Of a stretch of DNA of 64,000 nucleotides, positions 25,747 through 35,136 are shown piece by piece (the stretch's first letter is position 1; every line of letters begins with the position of its first letter). The translations under genes were made by a program, and so were the position numbers. Location of the stretch: positions 2,046,001-2,110,000 of the forward strand of contig NZ_CP118631.1 in NCBI RefSeq assembly GCF_028993635.1. Direction: 5' to 3'. This DNA comes from Mucilaginibacter sp. SJ. Its GTDB lineage: Bacteria > Bacteroidota > Bacteroidia > Sphingobacteriales > Sphingobacteriaceae. The notes under the pieces are model-generated. The model ran no database searches. It was not told the origin of the DNA and worked only from the letters and a program-made list of their open reading frames with translations.

Positions 25747-28125
25747 TTAGTTCCTTAACACTTTACCACCGGTTAAAATGGATTGGATCCGTTCAAGCGT
25801 TTTCTTTTCAGCGCAAAGCGAAACAAAAGCTTCGCGCTCCAGGCCCAGCAAATAGTCCTCACTCACCATTGAAGGCTGGGACAGATCGCCGCCCGAAAGC
25901 ACATAAGCCAGCTTTTGCGAAATTTTCACATCGTGCTCGCTGATGTAATTACCGCTGTACATGGTATTGGCCCCTACATAACCTAAACCCAGGGCCTGCT
26001 TGCCAAGCACCCTGATATCTCCGCGCGGAATCGGCTGTATGTACCCTTCGTTCGCCATCTGCAGACATTGCTGTTTAGCTTCGGCAAGTAGCCTCTCGCG
26101 CGATACTACCACTATGTCCCTGCCCTTTTTAAGATAGCCAAATTCAAATGCCTCATAAGCCGAAGTGGACACTTTGGCCTGACCAATGGTTAAAAAACGG
26201 TCGCGAAAATTATTGAGTTCTATATCGCCATCCTGAAGTTCGTCTGACAGGCGCAGGGCAAACTCCTTTGTCCCGCCGCCGCCCGGTATCAAGCCAACAC
26301 CAAATTCAACCAAACCCATATACAGTTCGGCATGTGCTACCACTTTATCAGCATGCAGGCACATTTCGCAACCGCCGCCCAGGGCCATTTGATGTGGTGC
26401 TATAACCACCGGAATGGATGAATAGCGGATCCGCATCATCGTATTCTGAAAAGTCTTGATCACCATATTGAGCTCGTCAAACTCCTGCTCAACGGCCATC
26501 ATAAATATCATACCCACATTGGCCCCTGCGCTAAAATTTGCGCCTTCGTTTGATATAACCAGGCCTTTATAGCTTGCCTCGGCAAGGGTGATGGCTTTAT
26601 TTATGCCTTCAATCACCTCGCCGCCTATCGTATTCATTTTGGTATGAAACTCCAGGTTCAGGATGCCGTCACCAATATCGGTAATGGTAGTACCGCTGTT
26701 TTTCCACACCGTATTTGTTTCCCGGATATTGCTGAGCAAAATAAGGCCTTCGGTACCGGGAATCACCTTGTAGCTTTTCGACGGAATATCATAATACAGG
26801 CGTTTGCCATCTTCTATTTTATAAAAGCTTTTTGCACCCGCCGCAAGCATGTCATATACCCATTGCGCCGGTTTGTGCCCTGCCGCTTCCATGGCTTTTA
26901 CCGTATCTTCAACACCAAGCGCGTCCCACTTTTCAAAAGGGCCCAATTCCCAACCAAAGCCCGCATTGGTGGCTGCGTCTATTTTATAAAGTTCGTCGGC
27001 TATTTCGGGGATGCGGTTACTGGCATAAGCAAATAACTGGTAAAAGGTAGCCCGGTAAAAATCACCGGCTTTGTCTTTTGCAGCAACCAGGATCTTAAGC
27101 CTCTCTTTAAGGTTATCAACCGCCTTTGTAGTTTCCAGCGAGGCAAATTTTACTTTTTGAGAGGGCTTGTACTCAAGCGTTTTCAGATCGAGCGCATAAA
27201 ACTGGTTTCCACCTTCGCCTTTTTCTTTTTTATAAAAACCCTGGCCGGTTTTACTGCCCAGCCAGTTATTTTTTAGCATTTCCTCAACAAATGAAGGAAT
27301 TTTGAATAACTCCCTTGCCTCATCATCAGGTGCATTTTTGTAAAGACCGTTGGCAACGTGTACCATCGTATCCAAACCCACCACGTCATTGGTGCGGAAG
27401 GTGGCCGATTTTGGGTGACCTATTACAGGCCCTGTCAGTTTATCAACCCCTTCAACCGTCATACCGGTTTGCTGCACATAATGCAGCACACTCATGATGC
27501 TGAAAACCCCGATACGGTTACCGATAAATGCTGGCGTATCTTTGGCTAATACTGTAGTTTTTCCCAGGTATTTTGCGCCATAATCCATCAAAAAATCAAC
27601 AACACCCGCTAACGTGTCTTTTGTGGGAATGATTTCCAGTAGTTTTAAATACCGGGGAGGATTAAAGAAATGGCTTCCACAGAAATATTTTTTAAAGTCA
27701 TCGCTCCTGCCTTCGGCCATTAAATGTATCGGGATACCGGATGTATTGGAAGTGATCAGCGTGCCGGGTTTCCGGTATTTTTCTACTATTTCAAACACAT
27801 GTTGTTTTATATCCAGTCGTTCAACTACTACCTCTATCACCCAGTCGCAATCCGCAATTTTGGGCATATCATCTTCAAAATTGCCGGTGGTGATACGTTT
27901 TGCGAACGATTTGAGATAGATGGGCGAAGGGTTTGACTTTAACGCGAAGTCCAGCGCGTCATTAACAATTTTATTCCGCGCTTTTTTATCTGCCGGGGCA
28001 TCCTTGGGTACAATATCAAGCAACAGTACCTGTACGCCGATATTTGCAAAGTGACAGGCGATACGACTGCCCATTACTCCCGACCCCAATACTGCAACCT
28101 TTTTTATAATTCGTTTAGCATCCAT
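25747..28125 (-). CDS. fadN: 3-hydroxyacyl-CoA dehydrogenase/enoyl-CoA hydratase, FadN type
   Basis: 792 residues. The dehydrogenase half comes first ('VAVLGSGVMGSRIACHFANIG' NAD-binding at ~10-30, 'SNTSGIP', 'GSHFFNPPRYLKLLE' with catalytic His); the crotonase-like half follows (~465-700; 'ANFSAGANVGMIF', 'ALGGGCEMCLHAD'). This order is that of FadN of Bacillus, opposite to FadB/FadJ. It performs hydration and NAD-linked oxidation of enoyl-CoA. Confidence 0.93.
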   Translation of the reverse strand: MDAKRIIKKVAVLGSGVMGSRIACHFANIGVQVLLLDIVPKDAPADKKARNKIVNDALDFALKSNPSPIYLKSFAKRITTGNFEDDMPKIADCDWVIEVVVERLDIKQHVFEIVEKYRKPGTLITSNTSGIPIHLMAEGRSDDFKKYFCGSHFFNPPRYLKLLEIIPTKDTLAGVVDFLMDYGAKYLGKTTVLAKDTPAFIGNRIGVFSIMSVLHYVQQTGMTVEGVDKLTGPVIGHPKSATFRTNDVVGLDTMVHVANGLYKNAPDDEARELFKIPSFVEEMLKNNWLGSKTGQGFYKKEKGEGGNQFYALDLKTLEYKPSQKVKFASLETTKAVDNLKERLKILVAAKDKAGDFYRATFYQLFAYASNRIPEIADELYKIDAATNAGFGWELGPFEKWDALGVEDTVKAMEAAGHKPAQWVYDMLAAGAKSFYKIEDGKRLYYDIPSKSYKVIPGTEGLILLSNIRETNTVWKNSGTTITDIGDGILNLEFHTKMNTIGGEVIEGINKAITLAEASYKGLVISNEGANFSAGANVGMIFMMAVEQEFDELNMVIKTFQNTMMRIRYSSIPVVIAPHQMALGGGCEMCLHADKVVAHAELYMGLVEFGVGLIPGGGGTKEFALRLSDELQDGDIELNNFRDRFLTIGQAKVSTSAYEAFEFGYLKKGRDIVVVSRERLLAEAKQQCLQMANEGYIQPIPRGDIRVLGKQALGLGYVGANTMYSGNYISEHDVKISQKLAYVLSGGDLSQPSMVSEDYLLGLEREAFVSLCAEKKTLERIQSILTGGKVLRN

Positions 28126-28164
28126 TAGTATCTGCTTGTATTATTAAAACTCTTTATCTTTAAT

Positions 28165-28617
28165 TTACTCTGCCCGCGACCAGGTTGTTGTTCGCCCAAA
28201 AAGCGAAATACCAATGTACCCGCGGATATCCAGGGTTTTACCTTTATAGGTCATTTTGCAGGAGTATGTTTTGCCGTTATTAGGATCGTAAATTGTTCCG
28301 CCCGAGTATTTGTTATCGCCGTCTTTTACAAAATCGGCCAATACGGGTAATCCCAGCCTCGGCCTTGAACGCAATTTTTCGTCGCTATTCATTTCGTCTA
28401 CTTTTGGCTTCCCATCTTTTAATGGATCCTTAAGCCATACCACCTTACCATAAAACTTACCGTTGCTTTCTTTAGTGATCTGGATTTTGGCGGTTTTTAC
28501 ATCGTTGTACCATAAACCTTCAATTTTATCGGTTTGCGCTTTTGCATTGATGCTTACCGCCACAATAGTTAGCAGGATTAATACAAAATGGGTGAAATGT
28601 TTTTTTGATGCTGACAT
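28165..28617 (-). CDS. DUF2147 secreted protein
   Basis: 150 residues with a signal peptide (~1-27, ending 'NAKAQ'). 'IEGLWYNDVKTAKIQI', 'GKVVWLKDP' and 'GGTIYDPNNGKTYSCKM' match DUF2147, a small beta-barrel-like periplasmic family of unknown role. It sits within the fatty-acid cluster, 39 bases before fadN, but a link to lipid metabolism is only contextual. Confidence 0.85.
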   Translation of the reverse strand: MSASKKHFTHFVLILLTIVAVSINAKAQTDKIEGLWYNDVKTAKIQITKESNGKFYGKVVWLKDPLKDGKPKVDEMNSDEKLRSRPRLGLPVLADFVKDGDNKYSGGTIYDPNNGKTYSCKMTYKGKTLDIRGYIGISLFGRTTTWSRAE

Positions 28618-28858
28618 TGCCTTAGGTGTTTTTTATAGTTAAAAACAAGTCGGTTTTTAGGGCCTCTGTCGCATTTATCTAATATCAATACGGGTATCAG
28701 AAGCCACCTAAAAAGAGACAGAGTAGAATTATAAAATGGTTAAATAATTTAGTCCCGGCATAGTTACCGGGATGGTTTATAATAACAAATATCTATTTCT
28801 GCGGCGCTTTATAAAGGTCTAAACGGCGGAAACATTTGTCAATATTTCGGAATTAAAG
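28618..28858. other. Intergenic region between ACBP and DUF2147 genes
   Basis: No gene seen. TCCCGG/CCGGGA arms (28752-28771) form a small hairpin without a T-run in the direction of transcription, so it is not a clear terminator. Confidence 0.4.
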
Positions 28859-29128
28859 TTAGCTGGTTTTATTTGATAATTGCGTTACAAGCTGGATATA
28901 TTGCTGCATGGCGTGATCGCCGGTAGTGCCCTTCTGTTTTAGCCAGGCATCATATTTTGCTTTAGCTACAAAATCAAACATACCCGGAGGGTTTTCTGTA
29001 TTTATATCGCCTTCCGTTGCTTGCTTATATAAACTGTACAGGCGTAATAATGTTTCATTATCGGGCTTTGACGGCAATTGTTTACTTTGTTTAACCGCTT
29101 CTTCAAAAGCATTATTCAGATCAGTCAT
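28859..29128 (-). CDS. Acyl-CoA-binding protein (ACBP)
   Basis: 89 residues, the classic four-helix ACBP: 'LRLYSLYKQATEGDINTENP', 'FDFVAKAKYDAWLKQKG', 'AMQQYIQLV'. The residues for CoA/acyl binding (Tyr in 'LYSLYKQ', Lys in 'YKQ' and 'KAKYDAW') are present. It buffers long-chain acyl-CoA in the cytoplasm, fitting the surrounding beta-oxidation genes. ACBP is uncommon in many bacteria but frequent in this phylum. Confidence 0.93.
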   Translation of the reverse strand: MTDLNNAFEEAVKQSKQLPSKPDNETLLRLYSLYKQATEGDINTENPPGMFDFVAKAKYDAWLKQKGTTGDHAMQQYIQLVTQLSNKTS

Positions 29129-29137
29129 AGTTAAATT

Positions 29138-29190
29138 ATATAAAGCTAAAAGCGGAAGGCATAAAGCCTAAAGCCAATAAGCTCATTATC
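29138..29190. repeat. AAGCTAAAAGC-type dispersed repeat arm
   Basis: A single arm similar to 30664-30715 and 60803-60850: 'aaagct', 'agcgga', 'gcataaagcctaaagccaataa' words in the same order. Confidence 0.5.
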
Positions 29191-29215
29191 AGTTTGGGTT
29201 GATTGTTATATTTCT

Positions 29216-29659
29216 TCAGGCCGGGTTCACATCTTCTACATAATCGCTGCTCCGGGGCGCCTTCATAAACATCTGGCTTAGTTCGGAGGGCAATATGGCC
29301 AACTTACGCTTTTCCATATCTATCCATGAACCTTCGGCGTTTACGATAGCAGCTTTAACACCATCTCCCCTGTACAGCTCATGCCTGATTGCCCAGCGGG
29401 AACCGTCAGGCCGGGATTTGGTAAGCTCACAGGTTACCCTGATCTGCTCATTGATCCCGATCTCTCTCAGGTAAATCATTTCTTCCCTGAATAATACCGG
29501 CCCTATTTTGTATTCATAAAGTGTAGGCAGTTTTAAACCCAGGCTTTCGAGCATGGTGATGCGTGCCTGTGCTGCAAGATCGGCATATGCAGAATGCCTC
29601 ATGTGCTGGTTCGAGTCTATCTGCGACCACAGCACCTGTCCTTCATAAAAAAAATCCAT
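29216..29659 (-). CDS. Acyl-CoA thioesterase, 4HBT hotdog type
   Basis: 147 residues. 'QIDSNQHMRHSAYADLAAQAR' is the 4HBT pattern where Asp replaces the catalytic Asp of 4-hydroxybenzoyl-CoA thioesterase and His-Met follows. Acts on an acyl-CoA of unknown chain length; it sits 13 bases after etfA inside the beta-oxidation cluster. Confidence 0.85.
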   Translation of the reverse strand: MDFFYEGQVLWSQIDSNQHMRHSAYADLAAQARITMLESLGLKLPTLYEYKIGPVLFREEMIYLREIGINEQIRVTCELTKSRPDGSRWAIRHELYRGDGVKAAIVNAEGSWIDMEKRKLAILPSELSQMFMKAPRSSDYVEDVNPA

Positions 29660-29672
29660 AGCCCCGATTATT

Positions 29673-30650
29673 TTATTGATGATGTTCTTTAAACTTTTTG
29701 ACTGCTGCCGTTAGTCGTGGCAGAATCTCCAACGCGTCACCAACTACACCATAATTGGCTGCTTTAAAAAATGGGGCTTCGGGATCTTTATTGATTACTA
29801 CAATAGTTTTTGAACCGTTAACCCCGGCCAAGTGCTGGATAGCCCCGGATATTCCCACTGCGATATACAGATTTGGGCGAACGGTGCCACCTGTTTGGCC
29901 CACATGTTCGTGATGCGGTCGCCAGTGCGAATCGGCTACCGGGCGCGAGCAGGCCGTAGCAGCGCCCAACTCTTTCGCCAGGTCTTCCAGTATGCCCCAG
30001 TTTTCGGGGCCTTTTAAACCCCTGCCTCCCGAAACAACCAGCTCGGCATCGGCAAGCGGCACCTCGCCGGTCACTTTATTTACCGATTTCACTTTTACGC
30101 CAAAATCCTTTTCGCTAAAGCTAACATCCAATTGCTCAACAATCGCCTTACCCTCCTCCTTTTTCGCCGGGAAAGTATTAGGCATCAGCATAATCACCTT
30201 TACATCACTCAAAATGTTTATGTAGGCGAATGCCTTGCCCGAAAACACCGCTTTTTTGATCACAAAGCCTTTTTCCGTATCCGGGAATGAAAGCGCACCG
30301 GCTACCAGGCCTGCTTTTAATTTTACAGCTACCCGCGGCGCTACCGCCCTGCCCTTAATATCATGAAGGGTTACAATTACTTTACTATTCTCCTTTTGTG
30401 CCGCGGCTATTAAGGCGCCGGCATATGCCCTTGAATGTAACTCGTCCAACCGGCTATCGGCAACGTGCAGCACTTTTTGAGCACCATACTGGCCAAGGTT
30501 TTCCATTTCAGCTTCGGCAACGCTGCCTAAAGCAACGGCAGTTACCGTAGTGCCCATTTTTCCGGCTATCTGCGCGGCATACTGCACAGCCTCAAAGCTT
30601 TGTTTTTTTATAATTCCCCCGGTATGTTCTACCAATACTATTACAGACAT
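29673..30650 (-). CDS. etfA: Electron transfer flavoprotein, alpha subunit
   Basis: 325 residues. The C-terminal FAD domain is clear: '[14 protein letters not shown]', '[24 protein letters not shown]', '[16 protein letters not shown]'. Together with EtfB it takes electrons from acyl-CoA dehydrogenase to the quinone pool. The usual 'PVAD' and 'GISG' loops are intact. Confidence 0.95.
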   Translation of the reverse strand: MSVIVLVEHTGGIIKKQSFEAVQYAAQIAGKMGTTVTAVALGSVAEAEMENLGQYGAQKVLHVADSRLDELHSRAYAGALIAAAQKENSKVIVTLHDIKGRAVAPRVAVKLKAGLVAGALSFPDTEKGFVIKKAVFSGKAFAYINILSDVKVIMLMPNTFPAKKEEGKAIVEQLDVSFSEKDFGVKVKSVNKVTGEVPLADAELVVSGGRGLKGPENWGILEDLAKELGAATACSRPVADSHWRPHHEHVGQTGGTVRPNLYIAVGISGAIQHLAGVNGSKTIVVINKDPEAPFFKAANYGVVGDALEILPRLTAAVKKFKEHHQ

Positions 30651-30663
30651 TTTATTTTTTTTT

Positions 30664-30715
30664 TAGATAAAAGCTTAAAACTGAATGCACAAAGCTTAAA
30701 GCCAATAATTTGGCT
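30664..30715. repeat. AAGCTTAAA-type dispersed repeat arm
   Basis: Single arm 'aaaagcttaaaactgaatgcacaaagcttaaagccaataa' class in the etfA-etfB gap; shares its word order with copies at 29.1 and 60.8 kb. Confidence 0.5.
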
Positions 30716-30751
30716 ATGCCCGGTACAGTGCACCGACAATAGATATGATTA

Positions 30752-31495
30752 TTAAATCACCTTAGCTTCCGTGTGCAGCAACTGCACCAATTCATCCATA
30801 TCATCCGGACTTACCAGCTTGATACCGGCCTTGGCAGGCGGCAATTCATACGACAGTATTTCGGCTACAGCGGTTATTCCTGAAGGCGTAATGATCTTTA
30901 ACGGACGGGTACGCGCAGCCATGATGCCGCGCATATTGGGAATGCGGGCTTCGGCAACACCTTTCTGGCAGGAAATAACCAGCGGTAAATTACATGCATC
31001 TGTTTCTTCACCGCCTTCTATTTCACGATTTATCACAGCAGTATTGGCCTCTATACTGATCCCGGTTGCAAAACCAATATAATCGAGATCAAGCAATTCG
31101 GCCAGCATGGCACCTGTAGTTCCGTTATTGTAATCGATAGACTCTTTGCCGCATAAAATAAGGTCATAACCAACCCCGGCAGCGTATTCGGCTATATAAT
31201 GAGCGGTTTCATAAGGATCATTGCTCTCAGCATCAATACGGACAGCTTCATCGCCACCCAACGCTAACGCTTTCCTGATCACCGGCTCAACATCGGCCTT
31301 ACCTACAGTTATCAAATGAATTTCGGTGGCGATACCGCTTTCTTTTAATTCGATAGCCCTGATCAACGCGTACCATTCATCATACGGATTGATCACATAA
31401 GTAACCCCATCGCTGTTAACAGAAGTATTATTATTTTTTAATACAATTTTGGTGCTGGTGTCGGGCACCTGGCTTATACACACTAATATTTTCAT
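30752..31495 (-). CDS. etfB: Electron transfer flavoprotein, beta subunit
   Basis: About 247 residues from the ATG at 31495 ('MKILVCISQVPDTSTKIVL'); the frame extends upstream into a homopolymer region and is rejected. Contains 'NPYDEWYALIRAIELKE', 'LILCGKESIDYNNGTTGAMLAELL' and 'GVAEARIPNMRGIMAARTRPL', the ETF beta signature. AMP-binding partner of EtfA. A run of 11 G lies 38-48 bases upstream of the start. Confidence 0.94.
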   Translation of the reverse strand: MKILVCISQVPDTSTKIVLKNNNTSVNSDGVTYVINPYDEWYALIRAIELKESGIATEIHLITVGKADVEPVIRKALALGGDEAVRIDAESNDPYETAHYIAEYAAGVGYDLILCGKESIDYNNGTTGAMLAELLDLDYIGFATGISIEANTAVINREIEGGEETDACNLPLVISCQKGVAEARIPNMRGIMAARTRPLKIITPSGITAVAEILSYELPPAKAGIKLVSPDDMDELVQLLHTEAKVI

Positions 31496-31524
31496 TATCA
31501 GAATTTTGTTTTGGGTTGATGTTA

Positions 31525-31543
31525 TTTTTTTTGGGGGGGGGGG
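31525..31543. other. T8-G11 homopolymer tract upstream of etfB
   Basis: Eight T then eleven G on the plus strand, i.e. C11-A8 in the leader/promoter region of etfB. Runs of this length are prone to slippage in vivo and to sequencing error. Confidence 0.7.
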
Positions 31544-31580
31544 AATAAAGTTCACTTGCCGTTAATCCAAAGAGTAAAAA

Positions 31581-31705
31581 GCGGGGGCTTGCGCGATTCC
31601 CCTCTTGAGAGGGGTGGAGGGGTGTGTCCCTGCTTTGATAAGCAAATTGCAGAAACACACCCCTGCCACAACACGTTCCTCCGCGCCCCCTCTCAAGAGG
31701 GGATT
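31581..31705. repeat. Palindromic repeat with CCCCTCTTGAGAGGGG arms
   Basis: Two CT-rich palindromic arms (31599-31614 and 31688-31702) surround an inner inverted pair GGGGTGTGT / ACACACCCC. Lies between the acyl-CoA dehydrogenase and etfB genes. Confidence 0.75.
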
Positions 31706-31712
31706 AAAAAAA

Positions 31713-33509
31713 TTAAAAACAATATTTATTTTCAGCAATCAATTTGGCTGCGATATTTCTGCGGGCCTGGGTGGTATTGATGTCTTCGGTTTTGGTGAAG
31801 CGCTTTAGTCCCATGAGCATCATCCTTCTTTCATCGCCTTCGGCAAATGAGTTCAGTGCTTCTTTACCCGATTTGGCGATATGTTCGGCCGCATCATTGA
31901 TGTACACCCGCATCATGTCCAGTTGTTCTTTACACGCTTCTTCTCCCCTTAAGCCAACCAATTTCTCTACCCTCAATTGCAGCGATTCGCTTACATAAAG
32001 CTCTATCAGCATATCGGCCAGGTTCATCAATACTTCCTGCTCTTTGCTCAATTGCATCATTAGTTTTTGAACAGCCGCACCGGCTACCATCAATATTGCC
32101 TTTTTAAAATTGGCTATGTATTTTTTCTCTTTGGTAAACAGGCCATCCTCCTCTGCAGCGCCGAAATCAGGGATGCTCATCAATTCACCGGCTACTTTCT
32201 GGGCCGGCCCCATCAGGTCAAGCTCACCCTTCATGGCGCGTTTCAGCATCATATCAACGGTTAACAACCTGTTAATTTCATTGGTACCCTCAAAAATCCG
32301 GTTGATCCTCGAATCGCGGTACGACCTGTCCATTGGCGCCTCGGCACTATATCCCATACCACCATAGATCTGCACACCTTCATCGGTTACATAGTCCAAA
32401 ACCTCAGAAGCATGAACTTTTAAAATTGCAGCTTCAATGGCAAATTGCTCAGTCCCCTTCAGTTTGGCTTTGTTTTCATCAAGGCCGGAGGCAATTAACA
32501 TTTCTGTAGCCTCCTCCATATTCTGACTGGCCCTGTACACGGCCGATTCTGCCGCGTAAGTACGGATAGCCTGTTCGGCCAGTTTATATCTTATCGCCCC
32601 ATATTTGGAAATAGCGCGACCGAACTGCTCCCGCTCATTGGCATAACGTACCGATGAGGTAATCACATCCTTACTCGCTCCAACTGTTCCGCCTCCTAAT
32701 TTGATGCGGCCCAGATTCAGAATATTAACGGCTATCTTAAAACCATTCTGCCGTTCGGAAAGCAGGTTTTCAACAGGCACTTTGCAATCGTTAAAAAACA
32801 CCTGGCGCGTTGAGCTCCCTTTGATCCCCATTTTGTGTTCTTCCGTATTGAGCGAAAGGCCCTCAAAATCCTTTTCAACAATAAACGCGCTCAGGTTTTC
32901 ATCATCATCTATTTTGGCAAAAACCGTAAACACATCGGCAAAACCCGCATTGGTGATCCACATTTTTTGCCCGGTGATGAGATAGTACTTGCCATCAGCA
33001 GAAAGTTTTGCCCTGGTTTTACCCGAATTGGCATCTGAACCTGCAGCCGGTTCTGTAAGGCAATAAGCTCCTTTCCATTCACCGCTGGCCAGTTTGGGAA
33101 TATATTTTTGTTTTTGGGCATCGTTGCCATAGTATAATATAGGCATAGTGCCAATACCTGTGTGTGCCGAAAACGCAACCGAAAATGAGTGACCGGCACC
33201 TAATTTTTCGGTAACCAACATGGCGGTTTTAAAATCTTTACCAAAACCGCCGTATTCTTCGGGCACGGAGATGCCTAACAATCCAAGCGCGCCTGCCTCG
33301 TCCATTAAATGGCGCATTAACCCCTCCTCCTGCTCATCAATGCGCTGCAGGTTTGGTGTTACCTGCTGTGCCAAAAAATTGGTACATGTTTCGGCGATCA
33401 TCAACTGCTCTTCATTCCATTCTTCGGGAATAAAAACGCTTTCCGCAGAAGTTTCCCTGATCAGAAACTCCCCTCCTTTTATGGCTTTCATCGGTTCTGT
33501 GGCATTCAT
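31713..33509 (-). CDS. Acyl-CoA dehydrogenase, C-terminally extended
   Basis: About 598 residues from the ATG at 33509. The longer frame (to 33551) would start upstream of the inferred promoter -7 box, so it is rejected. Domains: N-terminal helices, 'YCLTEPAAGSDANS' and 'KMWITNAGFADVFTVFAK' flavin-binding beta domain, 'AIRYKLAEQAIRTYAAES', and 'QIYGGMGYSAEAPMDRSYRDSR' followed by 'IFEGTNEINR' with the catalytic Glu region. The ~160-residue tail resembles VLCAD/Bacillus FadE rather than short-chain enzymes. First step of beta-oxidation, passing electrons to EtfBA. First gene of the 12-kb cluster. Confidence 0.93.
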   Translation of the reverse strand: MNATEPMKAIKGGEFLIRETSAESVFIPEEWNEEQLMIAETCTNFLAQQVTPNLQRIDEQEEGLMRHLMDEAGALGLLGISVPEEYGGFGKDFKTAMLVTEKLGAGHSFSVAFSAHTGIGTMPILYYGNDAQKQKYIPKLASGEWKGAYCLTEPAAGSDANSGKTRAKLSADGKYYLITGQKMWITNAGFADVFTVFAKIDDDENLSAFIVEKDFEGLSLNTEEHKMGIKGSSTRQVFFNDCKVPVENLLSERQNGFKIAVNILNLGRIKLGGGTVGASKDVITSSVRYANEREQFGRAISKYGAIRYKLAEQAIRTYAAESAVYRASQNMEEATEMLIASGLDENKAKLKGTEQFAIEAAILKVHASEVLDYVTDEGVQIYGGMGYSAEAPMDRSYRDSRINRIFEGTNEINRLLTVDMMLKRAMKGELDLMGPAQKVAGELMSIPDFGAAEEDGLFTKEKKYIANFKKAILMVAGAAVQKLMMQLSKEQEVLMNLADMLIELYVSESLQLRVEKLVGLRGEEACKEQLDMMRVYINDAAEHIAKSGKEALNSFAEGDERRMMLMGLKRFTKTEDINTTQARRNIAAKLIAENKYCF

Positions 33510-33536
33510 AAAGTTTTTCTGGTTTATAATCAGGAG

Positions 33537-33603
33537 TAAAATTAGAGGCATTATGAAGCTAAAGAAAGGGCAGCAATGCGGAGATATTAGTCAAAAAGTC
33601 GGA
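33537..33603 (-). promoter_or_regulatory. Promoter/operator of the acyl-CoA dehydrogenase gene
   Basis: The 43-base block 33561-33603 is nearly identical, in the same orientation relative to the gene, to the block upstream of the FadL-type gene (35009-35051), with 29 consecutive identical bases (33575-33603). A shared TAATTTTA at 33537-33544 lies 30 bases downstream of the core in the direction of transcription (29 in the other copy) and is followed in both by (T/C)CCTGA. The -7-like box sits 27 bases before ATG 33509. Confidence 0.7.
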
Positions 33604-33651
33604 AAGAAGAGGGGATGTGGGAGGGTGGAAAGACTACCATTGGCTTAAATA

Positions 33652-34032
33652 TATTACGGAAATAACATTCACGTATTCGAAAAGCCACGTTATTGCGAGG
33701 AGGAACGACGAAGCAATCGCATACTATACAGGGCCGCTATGCTACCGTGTGATTGCCGCGCTACGCTTATAATGAAACAATCTTAAATTACTGATTATTA
33801 AGCATATTTTCAATCGATTTTATAATATGGGCATTGCCTGCGGCCCGGGCTTTCCGTTACAAGTCCTCGCCTTTCCTGACCACAGTCCCAACCCGCGCTG
33901 TGGGCTTTACACTGCAATCCCTAATGCGGCCCCTGCACACCATCGCTAAAAAATATTTTATACGTTATCACGATTTTTCCGGGTGCCCTGATCGTTATTT
34001 GCAATGAGATGTATTTGTCTAAACGACAACAA
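33652..34032. repeat. Long intergenic region with degenerate palindromic repeats
   Basis: No gene seen. 33690-33775 is a degenerate copy of the GAAGCAATC/GATTGC(C) repeat class. 33830-33955 is GC-rich with 'cgggctttcc...cactgcaatccctaa' words typical of a dispersed Bacteroidota repeat (recognised from memory). Confidence 0.55.
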
Positions 34033-34920
34033 TCAATGCGCAGATATCGCCCTATAGTCAGAAGGCGACATGCCGGTATGCTTTTTAAAATATTTGCCAA
34101 ACGATGATTGGTCGGGGAAATGGATGCTCTCGGCGGCGCGGGCGATGCTGATCTCGTGATTCCTCAGTAATACTTTGGCTTCCAATATTACCGCGTCGTC
34201 TATCCATTCGCCCGCGGTTCGCCCGGTTACTTCCTTAATGGTTTCGGTTAAATGTTTGGGAGACACATACAGCGCGTCGGCATAGTATTGCACGCTGCGG
34301 TGTTCTTTATAATGATGGAAAATGAGGGATTGGAAAAGCACGTTTAGTTCCTGTTTCCTGGTTTGTTTACCTTTTATTATCAGGTGTTGCTTTTCGTAAA
34401 TGGCCTGTATTTCATAAAGCAGTGTCATCAAAATGCTCCTGGATATTTCAACATCATAAGGATGCCCTTCGCGCGCTAATTTTTGCTGGATCAATAAATA
34501 AATTTCCAGGATCATTTTGGCATCGGCATTGTCCGGATAAATTACCGGGATAGATGCGCTGTTAAAATAACTGAATGATTCAAGGAAATGGCTATTGGCG
34601 TTATTTTCGATTAAAAAGGCTTTGCTGAAAACAACAAACCGGCATAAAAAATCGGCACTGCTATCGTAGATCCTCAAAACATGAAATGGGGTTGCCAGAA
34701 GCATGGCATCCGGCCGGGCATCATAAACCTGCAGGTTCACTTCTACTTTGGCTGTGCCACGTGTACAAATGCCTATAATATAACCGTCCGAACGGTAAGG
34801 ATATTCGCTCAGGCTCAATAATTGCTTTTCGTCAACAACAAAAAAATCGGCACCAGCCAGCTTATCTGCATACAGATCTGCAAATTTCAACAGGCTTAAT
34901 TGTCCAACCTTATTATTCAT
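34033..34920 (-). CDS. AraC-family transcriptional regulator
   Basis: 295 residues. The N-terminal ~180 residues are a cupin-like sensor ('GYIIGICTRGTAKVEVN'); the C-terminal ~100 hold two helix-turn-helix motifs ('SVQYYADALYVSPKHLTETIKEVTG' and 'SIARAAESIHFPDQSSFGKYFKKHTGMSPSDYR'). It lies between the fatty-acid oxidation cluster and the divergent FadL-type gene, and the conserved block in both promoters is a plausible target. Ligand unknown; fatty acid or acyl-CoA is an inference from context. Confidence 0.9.
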   Translation of the reverse strand: MNNKVGQLSLLKFADLYADKLAGADFFVVDEKQLLSLSEYPYRSDGYIIGICTRGTAKVEVNLQVYDARPDAMLLATPFHVLRIYDSSADFLCRFVVFSKAFLIENNANSHFLESFSYFNSASIPVIYPDNADAKMILEIYLLIQQKLAREGHPYDVEISRSILMTLLYEIQAIYEKQHLIIKGKQTRKQELNVLFQSLIFHHYKEHRSVQYYADALYVSPKHLTETIKEVTGRTAGEWIDDAVILEAKVLLRNHEISIARAAESIHFPDQSSFGKYFKKHTGMSPSDYRAISAH

Positions 34921-35008
34921 ATAGTTTAGATATATAATTTTAACTATTGTATTTATTAAAGACGGTTGTAAAGCAACTTTCCTTATCCGGTATTAAAAAT
35001 AAACTTTA

Positions 35009-35074
35009 TCCGACTTTTTGACTAATATCTCCGCATTATAGCCCTTTTTTTCTTTTTAATCCAAACTAATTTTA
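35009..35074 (+). promoter_or_regulatory. Promoter/operator of the FadL-type gene
   Basis: Matching partner of the block at 33537-33603: identical 29-base core at 35009-35037, containing the direct-repeat-like 'GACTTTTTGAC', and TAATTTTA at 35067-35074. Further down, GTTACAAGTTGTAAC (35084-35098) is a perfect 15-base palindrome in the presumed leader. Confidence 0.7.
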
Positions 35075-35136
35075 TCCCTGACAGTTACAAGTTGTAACCT
35101 ACAAGCAATTTCCTGTCACGAACCAATTATATTTTT

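Noticed and set aside
25470..25943. 157-codon plus-strand frame opposite the thiolase/fadN junction
   Set aside because: Antisense shadow crossing two well-supported genes; composition is not protein-like.
31496..31555. N-terminal extension of EtfB to 31555
   Set aside because: It would encode Pro/Lys runs from the homopolymer tract; the ATG at 31495 starts the canonical EtfB sequence.
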